Source: Phascolomyces articulosus
Taxonomy: Eukaryota; Mucoromycota; Mucoromycetes; Mucorales; Lichtheimiaceae
Direction: 5' to 3'
Assembly: GCA_025677815.1 (NCBI GenBank)
Contig: JAIXMP010000004.1
Coordinates: 1,612,001 to 1,676,000 of the forward strand
DNA length: 64,000 nucleotides
Positions 34,879-47,630 of this stretch are shown here, piece after piece. Numbering within the stretch: the stretch's first letter is position 1; each line of letters starts with the position of its first letter. Below the pieces are notes generated by a model, which was not told the origin of the DNA, did no database searches, and saw only the letters and a list, made by a program, of their open reading frames with translations. The position numbers and the translations under genes were made by a program.

Positions 34879-37223
34879 TTGAAAAACAATGCCATTTTTT
34901 TTCTTCAACCTCCCAATATGCCAAACACACAAAATCAAGCAACTAATAGCGTGGAACAAAACTGTAAAAAGCAATATCCAAATAGCATGAGTACAATAAA
35001 ATCCCGACGACTTGCAAGCATTGATCTAAACCGCGTGAAAAAGCCAGAAACAAATGACAAGGTGCAGAAGCGAAAGATTGACTTTATCAGTCAACCCCCA
35101 TACGAAATCGTTGCACTCATTGTAACATATCTACCCCGAAAACAACTCTCAAGGTATTTGAATGTCTGTGCCAAATGGCGTCGACGATTACTATTACTTT
35201 CTCCGTTATGGAAAAATATCGTGCTTGATTCAAACCGATCACTAGTGCTCATGGTTCTGAAACATATTGTTATTCATGTCCGGTCTATGAAAATCTCCTT
35301 CAAAGACCAAGATGGTTTTCGTGTGCATTTGCTTTGATTCTAGTATCCAGAGTTTGAAAATAGAACAGCTTGATACCAAATTACTCTGTAAATGCTTAGA
35401 ATATATTAATCATGGTTATCGGTGCCTCCTGTATATAGTTGTGTGTCTTACAGATGTCTTTTTACTAATTGAAAGCATGCGAACCATTTGAATTCTATAT
35501 ATTAGATGATCGTCAAAGACATCGTGCCATCGCACAATCGTTGGTATCATTTGTCAAGCATGTTGACGTTGGAATCTTTGTCTTTGCCTGTATTTACATT
35601 TAAATGTACGCTAATATATATTTAAACGCCTTTAAATAACTTCAAATACATTCAAATGGCCCTAATGTATGTCCATACTTCACACACTAATATATAGTTT
35701 ATCATGGTTACGTTTGTACAACTTGATGTGGCGTTTTATTTGCTACTACTTTTATTGTTTACCATTGGTACCATAGCATGTTACACCTCGTTACAACTTT
35801 ACATTTCTTCGTACAATTGCGACATTTGCGCTCGTCACGCTGATAGCTAAGCTACTGAGAGTCATCGTTATTAAATATTACTCTGTTCAGAACTCAATAC
35901 TTTGTATTCTTCTTTAACCCCTTCTTATCCAAGAAAACGACAAAAATGATGAAAGATAAATGTGATGTGCTGCGACACTGCAGGCCTATAAATGGAATTG
36001 AGTACAAGGCCCGCTCATCATTTGAATTACTTTATGACCTTGATCTTGATTTTGACACTTGTCTTAATTAGCTTGTTATTTCAACAGACTTTGGAGAAGT
36101 AGATAAAGGTGGAATATATTCTTTATTAATAAAATTACCAAAATTGAAGTACATTAATATAAATAGATGTTCATATGATGTACATTCAATGCTTGATAAA
36201 GCAACCCCAGATCTGAACACATTAGCTGTTGGCGACTTGCGTCGTTTTGAAAAAACGAGGAACATGATCAAATCCTACAGCAACAGGAATAGCATGATTG
36301 TTTTGGCACCCCCATCGTCATCTCCTGAAACATTGAAAAACAATCTTACAAAAAATCGACAATGCTTGTAAAGATTGATTATACCGTTTATTCTGGATGG
36401 AGGACAGGAATATTTAGATATTGAACAGTTTCCGGATGTGGACATATTGGAGTACTTGGAGATAACTGACATGCACCACAACAGGTCATGGCCATTAGTC
36501 ATCAAACTCATTCAAAAATGTTCGGCGTTGAAATATTTGACCATCGAAAGATTCCTAAATGACGGCTTCAATGAAAATGAAACAAATGCAGCTACGATAC
36601 AATGACCAAATATTGAAGCGTCTACATGCCTTCATCTCTCGCGCTCATTTTTGGATGGGATTATATTGAAGTTTCTGCTTTGGGTGAGTATTTTAGAAAT
36701 CGTGCACTGTTCCACGACTGCAAACACTATGGTGGTGATGATTTCGTCCTTTCAATCTTTAATTTTCTCCGAATCATTGATGTGACAAAAATCATAGCAT
36801 CGGGTGATGGAATGGATGCGTTTGGCAAGACAATCGGTCATCTTCCAGTGTTATCTAGCCTGTATATCGAACGGTGTTCGTATTTTCATGATACTTGTGT
36901 CGAATCCATTATGCGCTCATCAGCTTTGGCAACTGTAGCTTTAAAATACGTTCCTGGCTTCTTCAAGGCTGAAAACACTGTAAGGAAAGATTTCCAGGAA
37001 TTTGCTCGGAAAAAACCAGAATTTAGGTGAAAGAATAAAAAAAAACTGGGCACGCACTGGCACTCACTATATAGACTCCAATAATCGAAGAATTTATTCC
37101 CCTGGGTCCCGACATTCTATGCGTGCCTTTTTTCGGCGACATGTAATTTTTCCAGCAAGGAAATTATTACTGTTGCTATTTTCCAAAAATCACCATTTAG
37201 CAACACTGTTGGGGTTGCCCTAA
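34879..37223 (+). pseudogene. Broken F-box/LRR gene
   Basis: F-box/LRR proteins are the substrate-binding subunits of SCF ubiquitin ligases. 34879-35337 encodes a Lys/Arg-rich N-terminus and an F-box (PYEIVALIVTYLPRKQLSRY, then CAKWRRRLLLLSPLWKNI). Leu-rich-repeat-like pieces follow in changing frames: SLKIEQLDTKLLCKCLEYIN (about 35350), LPKLKYININRCSYD and LNTLAVGDLRRFEK (36140-36260), LEYLEITDMHH and CSALKYLTIERF (36400-36560), and LPVLSSLYIERCSYF (about 36840). Stops and frame changes at 35338, 36370, 36605 and others have no convincing introns. 35640-36060 reads as non-coding. This is best read as a decayed copy; a spliced gene with sequencing errors is possible. Confidence 0.5.
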
Positions 37224-37227
37224 GCAT

Positions 37228-38206
37228 GATATATATTTTTATGTATATAAGAGTTGGAACCACACTATTAGTCATTAAGAACAACAGACACGTTTTATGT
37301 CTCTCTTATTTTGTTTAGTTGCTTTTTTTGTAAACAGTTTTTTTTATCACGAATAAAACTAAATTATCATACACTTACGGAAGTTAGCATCAATTTTTTT
37401 TGGATATAAATTATATAATTTTTACGTATTCAAATAGAAATTGCTAGTTCAAGTAAAGTAAGGAAACATATCTTTACATATTCCTACATAGAACACCGTG
37501 ATGATGTGTTAAACATATCTGTGTATGTTTATGTATTATATACTACTACTACTACTACTTACGAAGGAGAAAATAATACCTAATAATAATCATACAGTAA
37601 TAATTATTTGCAAATATGATGCTAAGTCGTTAATAATCCAGTATGTGTTTGAAGTGACACGTAATCGAAAAATAACACCTTTGCCATTCATAAGATATAC
37701 ATAAAATAGAGAGAGGATCAGGTGGGTGTTGACATAAAATAAACTCGAAGACCTGATACTACTGTATATCCAAAAATGGTTTTTATATGTAGGTAAGCAT
37801 ATTATACAAATATATAATTTATCAATACAGAGTGCATTTTATAAAGCGAATAAAACATCCTATTGATCAATAATACAGAGGCATTGTACGCTTTCGTTTA
37901 ATTCTTGGACATAGAGTTTATATATAATAAAAAACGAGTTACTTTTATATAACCTCGCATAATTGTTGATAAAATATACACAATTTCAAAACACAGACAA
38001 TAAAAAATGTAAAATATAAAAAAAAGAAATAGGAGGATGGTATGCACAAAATGATGATGAATCATTTAGAGTTAAAAAATAGGTGATGAGGAAAAAAAAA
38101 TACATATGAGAAAAAAAGAGTGAGGGAAAAAATGATGAATATAAGAGGAGGAATAATGAGTTTATACAATAGTAAAAAGAAATTGCTTTTAGATCGGCTA
38201 TTGTTC
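37228..38206. other. Intergenic, 3' flank of the ZNFX1-like gene
   Basis: AT-rich, with a (TAC)n run near 37543-37559. No gene seen. Confidence 0.55.
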
Positions 38207-41200
38207 TTATTGTGGTTGGCCTGGCCAAGCAGGCTGGAACGATCCATCAAATTCACCATAGAATCGATTGGATTCCACGACTTTATGTTGCAAACCACCA
38301 ATCACTGCACCACAATGAGGGCATGAAGAAATCTGCGTTGCACCACCGCAATCGCCAATAAAATAAGGGTGTCCATTTTCACACACAAACCAGCGACCAC
38401 CCACAATATTATTAATACCGGATTTGGTTTCTTCATTCATGGCTTGAATAATGCCCGTCTTTTCTTCTTGTGAAATTTCATGACGTCTTTCTTCCTGTTG
38501 TGCTTTGATTTGATTTACAAGGGCGATTTCGGTCTTGATATACATATTGTATCGCAATGCAGTATAGATTGGCTTTTGACAAGAAGGACATTGCCATAGC
38601 TTGATCGCAGTATGCTCTCCGTTTTTGGCTTGGTTTTTGAAATATAAATCCAAAGAATCTACGGCAAATACTAGAGTGCAGTTTCAAGGAAAGAAAATTT
38701 AGTATTTAGTGTTCTTATGCCATTGGTTACTCAACTGGTTATATGAAAAAATTTGCTACTTTACCACAACCGCATTCGGGTAACATATAGGCCAATTCGT
38801 CATCTTCAAATTCTGCCAAAGTACGTAACGAGATAGAACATGTTATATCGGGATGACACTTTTTACATGGAGGACATGGTTCGCCACATAAACCAATGCA
38901 TGCATGTCTAAAAAATGATTATCCTCCAAATGTTAGTTTAACAACTTACATAAATATCATCAATGAAAAAAGAAGTATCTCATTACCCGCAATCTAGTGT
39001 CTTTGAACAATGCTTGTTACATGGTGGTCTATCACATTTCTAAACAGATGAAAAAAAAACATTTATATCAGTAAAATTCAATCATCTCAATAATAACAAT
39101 AGAATTATCTTACCTCATGGCATTTTTGGGTACATTGTAAATGTTCACACTAAATAAATGAATAGATAATCAACATGAAGTAAGTCCTATTGAATAATGG
39201 CATACTGATAGCAATTGAGATAGATAAAATACTGTACGTACATTATAAGGACAAGGTTCCATACACATATTACACACTTTCCAACAGCCACGTCCACATC
39301 GATAACCATGACAACAGACATATTGACATTGTTCAAGGCATCGATCTGTATGATCGTCCGAATTAGCACACCCTTTGGTACAAAAATGACCACAAATTAA
39401 TTGTTTTGTACAACTAGCCGTACATACGGCCCGCTTGTACAGTCGATGATGATCACCGCACTAGATTAGAAAAAATGAAATTGTCAGTTTTTCTTCCATT
39501 GCTTTTCACTTGATTTCCCCCCCCCCATCACCTTCCCATATTATGTAAAAAAAAATGAACTTACTCTTTCTGGACAAGGATGTCCACAATCAAGTCGTTC
39601 CGGACAACGTTCTGTACAAATAGGTTTATAACAACATTGATGCTCCACTGTATGTCCACAAGGCAACGTCTTTTGAACCCACTCACAACACGTGACAAGT
39701 TGTTCAATATTAGGATCAGAAGTTCGATGACATTCGACCTTTTGTTCATGACCACATGGTAATACATGCACGACTTGTTCGCGACAGGGTTTGGTTTGCA
39801 TCCATTTCGGTAATTTTTGACAGGGCCCTGTCAACATATGACCACAGGGACGTTCCATCTTGGTCATGATATCACACGGAGGACATCTGTTGCGGCATTG
39901 ATTGCATTTATTGGGACAAGCGTGGGTACACCCTGTCGGACGTGGTCGATTACATTCTTTTTGACAGAGCATATCGGAATGTTTCAAATGATGACATGTT
40001 TCTTCACACACGTGGCCGCAATCTAATAGGGTTTTGCATAATTGCTAAGAATATATATATATATATATATAAGTCAGCCTATTTTTTTGGTCTCTTTTTT
40101 TCATGATAATAACTTACCGAACAACCACCGTTCTTGACATGTTGGAAATCATATAAATTTTCAACATGGGTTATTTGATCTGGATGCTTTTGACATTTAA
40201 GTTTTAGGTTTGGTCCACAGATTCCTAAAAAAAATAAGTTCCAAAATGAATATAGAGATATCACGCATAAAAAACAATTTCATCCTTCTTTTATGAACTT
40301 ACCTCGGACCTTCATGTATTCTACCACACTATTCCAACCCGTCTTTTGAAGTTCTGGAATTCTTCCAACAATATATAAACCGGATCGAGCCCGAGAGAGA
40401 GCCAATGAAATGTTTCCTTCAGGGATCGGTTGGCCACAAGGCATCGCCAACGACAAGATCACAAAATGACTTTCTTTACCAACATACTGATCAACCATTT
40501 CCACATTGGCAATCATATGGCTCTGAGTCCCTTGGTGATGAAGATGATTGTTGGTGGAACAAGAGCCAAAGCTTGGTGATGAACGGATCAATTCTTGCAA
40601 TGCCATATTTATCAAGATTTTTTGAGCTGAAGATACAGTCAAAATGGTAATATCCTTTGCCTTGTATCTTTGTTGATACAAGTAAAAAGCCAAATGAGCC
40701 ACGAATCGCGCTTCATCAGCATCCGCCTTTCTGATCTCTCGATCATGGATGATATGTCGTGCTTGTGGATCCATCTCGTCTTGTCCTTGCTCTCCTTCAG
40801 ATGAGGATGTCGTGGAGGAAGAAGAAGTGGGTACTTGATAGTCTAATAGATAAGCGCGCTCTTCTAAACCTTCCAAGGATAAAGTACATTGATCCCCCTT
40901 GTTTTCACCTGCAATGGGTGCTGTAATCAACAATTTACGATCTGCTTCAGGTGTGGCCAATGAATCATGAATACCCACAATATCAGAACACATACGCCAT
41001 TGTTCTTCCAATCGTGTAATATATCCACCACCTAATCGCCAACGTTCAAACAATGATATGTCCAAATGTTTTGGATCTCCCTTGAGTTTGGAATTATGAA
41101 TCTGAGGTCGTTGACGAGCATGTGCATCACCTATCATAATGACATGCTGAACACGTGACCCAAAGACAAAGGGCGTAGCAATTGATTCCAAAATACTCTG

Positions 41201-44200
41201 TGCTTCATCCATAATAATAATCCGTGGCCATAATGATTCAATCACCTTGGCATGGGCTGCAGCAAAATCAGCTGTAACACCCACGACTCGACTGAAACGA
41301 CAAATCGATGTCCATTTCGAAAGACGTGCTTCCTCTACAATCTTGGCTGCTTGCACTTGTTGTGTTAATAATCCACTGATATGTACATCAATGACCTTGA
41401 CCAAAGCATCAATAATCCGTTGTTGCAATTGCCACTTTTCATCCTGTGATAAATCCCATACTTGATTCGGCTTGACAGTGGACGACCAAGCATTTTTCAT
41501 TTCCATACGCACATGACTTCCCGGCTTCGAATTAATAAATGGCCAATCTTCTGCAAGTGAAATATTCCCCACACGCAATTTACTTCCTTCAATCCATCCA
41601 CGACGATCCGTATAATAATCCCATTCCATAATTGGAGGCACCTGTTGACCTGTTTCTTGAATATCCGTTCGATTCAATGATTGATACGTAGTTCCAAAAG
41701 AAGGACGCTGTTTTTGTTCTTGTTGAAGTTGAGGTTGCTGACTACGGGGTCCCATCCATAATTGCCAAATTTCATCCAATGGATATTCCTTGTTGGGTTG
41801 GACTGTCATGTTCATCCGCTGCGTATATCCATATTGTAATGCCACGGAATAATGAGGTGGAATGGTGGTGGCCATGACGGAAGGATCAGCTTCGATGACT
41901 TGTTGTCGGTATCGCCAAAGAGCATCAATTTTTCCTTGAAGGATTGCCAATTGACGTTCCATCTTGTAAGATAATTTACGATTGGGATCGGTTGGATTTG
42001 GTGCAGCAGCTTTGACGACTTGACGTGGTGCAATATTCGATGTTTCTGGCAAGATTTTACCTAACCGAACCAAATCAGGGATTTGTTTAATGACTTGATT
42101 CAAAATACTATCCAACGTTGTTTCATTTTTGGTCAAGATCAAGATGGGTTGGAAGCATTGTGCTGATACAAGTGCTTGATGTAAAAGTTGAACCAATTTA
42201 CTTGCTAAAAATGTTTTGCCTGTTCCTTCCCCACCAGAAATCACAGAAATACGATGGGTCATGGCATGCTGTACAGCACTCAATTGGGTAGGTGAGAGTA
42301 CATAGAGCGGTGGTCGTTGAGAAGGAGGTAAAGATTGATATGTCTCTGGAAGGCTGGGCCATTGTGTACCGTTACGTTTTCCTTTGGCACCCAAGCCCAC
42401 CTTGAGATTGTGAAATTGTGAGGTCAAGATACAGGTTAAATCCAAATCCAATTGCATTAAATAATCTGGCAAGTCTTCTGTCATGGGACCCCCATTTCCT
42501 CCACTACTTGTTCCTCTACCATGTTTTGATGTGGATGGTGTCAGTAATCGCGTTGCCAAGGTGGTCAATGTATCACTAGATTGTTCACAATGTAAGTGAT
42601 ACCAAGCTAAAACTGGCATAATGGTGGCAGCATTGGCACCGGCTACCATCAATGTATATCGTCCAGTCCAATCGACCATGGATAATTGAGATTCTTTTAA
42701 ATGAACACCCATAATGACCATAGATTGTCGGTGTTGTTGTTGTTTAGCTGATTTTTTGACGATGCCATACACAATGGTACCCGTTAAAACGCTGACTGTA
42801 TCATGATGTGATGTCATAGAAGGTCGTGCAAATCGAGTACTATTATTATTACCCGCTAGTGATGCTTGTGTTGATGATTTTTCTCGAATCAGTACAGCAA
42901 ATGACCCTTCTTTCGGTGGGGGAGGCGCCACTTCTGAAATATCGTAGGCATGTAAAACGACCACAGGTTCATTGACTGTAGGGAAAAAAGTGGTACCATA
43001 AATAAAAAGACCGGAATACATGGTACAACCATCAAAAACAAGTGCCCCTTCAGTATTTGAAAGACATTGACCCCTCGAGGGAGAGGAACCTGGTAATGTT
43101 TTTTTCAAATGATATTCCATGGCTTCTTGAACAGGTCCACACATTTCTTCGGATAGTAACATGTATTGAATCATCAAATATGTACGAATATTGGGAATAT
43201 CAGATTGTTGGATCTTGTTGACGATTTGTGGTAGTAATTGATCTTCTGTAAATACAATTTGACCATCGGGCTTTGATTTCATTCTTCGCATGACTTGTTG
43301 TAACAATTCTTTACCATCCGGTAAGGAAGGTAATTCTGGCATGGATCGCCACCATCCATCCATCTTACCCCCTGTATTTCCTCCATGACCTGTAGAAGTG
43401 ACTTGGCATGTTTTCCAAGTAAAATCATCAAAATTACCTTTGGTCGTGGTTTCTTGTCCAGTCCCATCTATACCTTGCCTCATTGTCGTTGCTGTCGTTG
43501 CATTGGCTGATGTTGAAGAAGTCATTGCATGATGGTGACTATTAATATTATTACTCCCCATGGTATTCGGAGTAGGCGATACTCCCCATGCACCAGATGG
43601 TTCAGATTTCACAGACAAACCGATTTCATCCAAAAACGCTTTAGCCCGAATCCGATCTTGTTGACTAAACACACGTTTGATTTGTTCATAGGTTTGTTTC
43701 ATCAACATGAGAGGTACTCGATGGGCCAAACGAGGACAAGCAGTGGTGAATTTACTACACATATCCAAGACAGGCATCATTTCATTGGGTGTCAAGACTT
43801 CATATTCCAAATAACCTGTCAACGCTTGTTGCATAAAACACGCCACATTGGGAATCAGTCGGACAAACACATTTTTTTCCATAGGTAACGTCCCATGAGA
43901 TTGCGTCGAGGAACGTTTTTCCAATAGCGCAATGGAGTTTAAAGTTTTGATCAACATGCCAAAGGTACGACTTGACATCCGCGGTGATTGTCGTAGAAAT
44001 TCATCCAAATTTTGGTAAAATCGTGAAAAGGTTTCGGTTACCAATAAATTAGATTCAATCACATACAAGTCTTGGTACATTTGACAATCCATTTTTCGAT
44101 CCAACATTGGCACTTTTCCTACACCCAGATTGGTATAATTAGATATAGTTGGATTAGTCATCATGGAATTGTTGTTATAGTTGGCGACCGGAGGTAGTTG

Positions 44201-45308
44201 TTGTGGAGGAAGCGCGGATGCAGTGGAAGATAGTACTGGCACGTTGATGTTGATACTATTATTAGTAGTAGTAGAGATTGAATGAGGACGATTCGAATTT
44301 CGTGACGCATGGTTAAAACCATTAATATGACGTTGATGATAGGGTGTAGGAGGGGGTGAAGGTTGGATATATTCTACAGTATTATCTTCTTGTTCAGGAG
44401 ACCAAGCTGTATCATCATGTCGTTGTTGTTGTTCATGCTGTAATGTATTTGTTATCCAAGTAGCTTCTGCATATGAACGTGTAATTGTGGTGTTGGATTC
44501 ATTGGATGGATGATAATTTGAACGTGTACAAGTATCATTCTTTCTATGAGAAGAACTTGATGTGGTATAAGATGGGTATTCAGTGGATGATGAGGTGGGT
44601 AATGATTGTTGTTGTTGCTTTTCTGCGGGAGCTGCTGGTGTTGTCGCAGTCGTCGTTGTACTCGAAGTGGGCCATCCAGCTGAACTAGCACCCCACTCTG
44701 AATTTGTCAACCAAGTATTATTTGGTTTCTTTTTAGGTGTGGTGGCCACTTGTTGTAATTCAAGATCCACACCTGAAGTCCATAAATGCATGGCTTGCAG
44801 TTTTACGTTTTCAAACTTGTTGGTCGAAGGTGTAAATTGCACATTGCCATCTCGACTTTCTTGTCTTGTCCGAGGAGACGTGGCTGTGGTATTGGATTCA
44901 TATCGAGATCGTGTCATGGTGGGTGAATTATGAAATATCGTTTCAGGTTGTGATCTAAATTTGAAAGCAAATGAAAACAGAGAGACTGTCAGTACAACGA
45001 TAAAAAAAAGTTCTTTTGTAACACGTTATTCTACTTTATTGAATTTACCCCGTAGGTGAAGTAGGTTGATTGTGTCCATGATTAAAACTCGTGTCATTGG
45101 TGTTATTATACCCATGGTTATTTGTCATATTATTTGAATTGGATTCAAATGGGTTTGTGGACGTGGAAGTTGTTATCTGTGAAGGTGGAGGAGCTCTTTT
45201 AGTATTGGATGGTTGTTGTTGATAATCATGCTGTTGTTCATATTGTTGAGGAGGTCTTTTTGGATGAAAACATGATTTTCTATATCCTGCTACTACTTCT
45301 GTATGCAT
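38207..45308 (-). CDS. ZNFX1-like SF1 RNA helicase with NFX1 and RZ zinc fingers
   Basis: Related to animal ZNFX1 and yeast Hrr1, helicases that act with RNA-dependent RNA polymerase in small-RNA silencing. Exons (minus): 45308-45049, 44954-40303, 40224-40118, 40044-39565, 39460-39242, 39149-39114, 39039-38987, 38907-38765, 38670-38207; all phases fit, giving 2137 residues. The first 300 or so are Asn/Gln/Ser/Thr-rich. Helicase: Walker A GGEGTGKT (about 990), IIIMDEAQS (about 1333), IMIGDAHARQRPQI, LEEQWRM, VDQYVGKESHFVILSLA, ALSRARSGLYIVG (about 1605). Then come repeated Cys/His fingers of NFX1 type (CGHVCEETCHH, CGHPCPERCGD, CCHGYRCGRGC). The C-terminus has the RZ finger GRWFVCENGHPYFIGDCGG plus CPHCGAVIGG. 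Walker A has GGE where GPP is usual, and motif Ia-III spacing is long. Function in mucoralean RNAi is inferred from the family. Confidence 0.9.
40051..40070. repeat. (AT)10 microsatellite in an intron
   Basis: A pure AT run directly beside the acceptor of the intron between 40118 and 40044 of the ZNFX1-like gene, where a polypyrimidine tract would usually be. It may vary in length between strains. Confidence 0.8.
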
Positions 45309-47447
45309 GATATAACGGGTTTACGTATTTCTTTTATGTATTGGATAAAAGAGAAATAAGTAGCAGTAGAAAGTTGTCAAAAAGAAAAACAAAAACACCG
45401 ACCTGCTCTACACATTGATAAAAAAGGCTGAAACATTTTCCATACTTTATTTTTTTTTTGATAGTTCGTTATTATTGGTCAAGTTTATATGACCTCCTAT
45501 TTCTATGATTATGATTATTTGATAAATCTGGAAAAAGAAGTTGTTGATCACTTTTCATGTTTTTAAAATTGATTGTTCAACCTTGGTCAACTTGTTAAGT
45601 ACGATGCCAGAAATCAAAGCGTTTATTATTTTATGTAACTATACAGGTTATGCACCTGATCTGAGTTTTAAAATAATATTCAATTAGCCAATCAATTAAA
45701 AGTCTTTCTCACTTGTTCAACCAAATAAAATCAACCTTTATTGACCTGCACCTGGGTCAAAGAAAAAATCTATTAGTAGAAACTAATAGGAATAAAGACC
45801 AGGTGCGTCTACTATTTCCAAATAAATGAAAATAGTGAAATGACATCCACAAGCGTAACATATAAGGAAAGAACCCAGTGGGAAAAATGGCCCGTATACA
45901 TTGAACTTACCTGCCGAAAATCCTTGAATACCGTCAAATATTTACTACAAATAGATATTACAAAGATACATTTACAACTATTTATTCTATTCTATTCTAT
46001 TTTTAATCCTCAATCATTCGCGCCAATGAAATCTATATATAGTTTATATATAAAACAAAACAAAGAGAGAATGATCCAGTGTAGCATATTGATAAGCAAA
46101 AACAAACCAGAGTGTGTACATTTTTTAAATAGTATAATATACAATCCCCACACCCAAACAAATATTATACAAACCAAGGGCCAAAAGACATCAATCATAA
46201 GCATCAAGAAAACTCATTGTAGAAGAACCACAACTGTATACTTAATAATCATTTACTGACCAGTGAATTTGTTGAATACAATGAAAAGTATTTATTATTA
46301 AAGGGAAAGAAGAGAATATTGCAATGAAGGATGTACAAACTTACCCAAAGTGTGTGCTCTTTTTATTTGAAGGATAAGAAACCTGAATCAAGCTGAGCAG
46401 ATTGACTTTATCATTTGTGAGAAGAACTTATAGTGTTTAGATCAACAAGAAGTAGATAAGTATTGCTTACCAGTGAAAAGCATGTGCTATTACCAACAGT
46501 AGTATACAAATAGTTCGTCAAAGAGAGAAAAAGAAATAATGATATTGACCATTGGATGGATCATGAATACCTTTAAAAATATTTAATACGTAATATAAAA
46601 TTGTTTGATCTTGCTTGAATTAATGGTCATGCCATTTGAAGAAAAAAAAAAGGACACCATAAAATAACAACGATCTTCTTGAGTGGAATGGATTTTTGTA
46701 GAAAAAAAAATCACGAATACAAAATAGAAAAAAAGTCAATAAGAAACATAATATAGTATTTATCGCCACTCATTCCCTAATAAAACTATACCTATCTTTT
46801 GTTATCAATAGGGAAGAAAGGAATATCTATTATTACCACCATCCTATTCTTGCTTACCTTGTCATAAACAGAAAGAGACTCATTATCAAACAATGGATAC
46901 TTTATAGGCCGAATGAAACCATCTAACTTAATTTAAGATCAAAAAATGAAAGATTCTCGTCTTTATAACTCTCAAACTTACAATAAAGAATACCCCTTCC
47001 ATCATGTATTATTTTGATAACAACAAGTTTCTTTTAATTTTTAATATAACTTACATTTTGCGGTTATGTACAATGCCCCAATGTTTAAAAGTGTGTTTAT
47101 TGAAGTAAAAAAAAAAAAAAAGAAAAGGGCACGCGTCAATAACACGAGTCGCGTGTTTACAAAATTGGGAATAACTTTCAACTTGCATGAAATCTCTTAA
47201 AGCAAAGTAGCAATGATTGTCGGAGTGCCTGGTAGAATAAATTTAAAATCATGGGTCAGTCCTTTTTCTCTTTCTTTCTTTCTTTCAAAACTCAACATGT
47301 CGACAATCAATATCAATAACCTCAAAATGATGAAGGTGATACATGTCAACAATCAGAACAAGCCCTATAATAATAACGGAGAAACCGTCAAGGTATGTTA
47401 TATTAGCTATGATAATGGAAGCAACAAACTATTAGATTATACATGTA
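45309..47447. other. Upstream region of the ZNFX1-like gene; no gene supported
   Basis: The 139-residue frame at 45840-46259 is low-complexity and unlike a real protein. A nested palindrome lies at 45748-45806 (separate entry). The frame at 47213-47506 starts plausibly (MIVGVPGRIN) but runs into the MITE at 47448. Confidence 0.5.
45748..45806. repeat. Nested inverted repeat upstream of the ZNFX1-like gene
   Basis: The outer arms are GCACCTGGGTC and GACCAGGTGC. The inner part is a perfect 8-base hairpin CTATTAGT-AGAA-ACTAATAG (45770-45789). It lies about 440 bases before the ATG at 45308. It could be a regulatory or hairpin-RNA site, or a miniature element. Confidence 0.45.
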
Positions 47448-47612
47448 CAGTGGACCCCGTTAATTTCATATTCGTTAACTTTCAACCCTCGTTATCTTCA
47501 CAATAATTTGGTCCATGGGGGCATAAAAGTATACTAAGAAATACATAGTAAAACTCTTTATTTTCATCAAAAAAATGGGAATTTTGGCTGTGAAATTAAA
47601 GGGAAACCACTG
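47448..47612. mobile_element. Pogo-like MITE, 165 bp
   Basis: The left end is CAGTGGACCCCGTTAATTTC; the right end read in reverse is CAGTGGTTTCCCTTTAATTT. It is flanked by TA on both sides (47446-47447, 47613-47614), as Tc1/mariner-superfamily elements insert at TA. CAGTGGxxCC..GTTAA is the style of pogo/Tigger/Fot1 ends. It has no coding capacity and would need a transposase elsewhere. Confidence 0.7.
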
Positions 47613-47630
47613 TATATACTATGTACAAAA

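Noticed and set aside
40280..44917. A single 1545-residue minus-strand frame as a complete gene
   Set aside because: Its ends run into introns: it lacks the zinc fingers encoded in the seven following exons, and an upstream exon joins in phase. It is the middle exon of the ZNFX1-like gene.
45840..46259. 139-residue plus-strand frame
   Set aside because: Low-complexity Ile/Thr/Lys text, no domain, no promoter or splice context.
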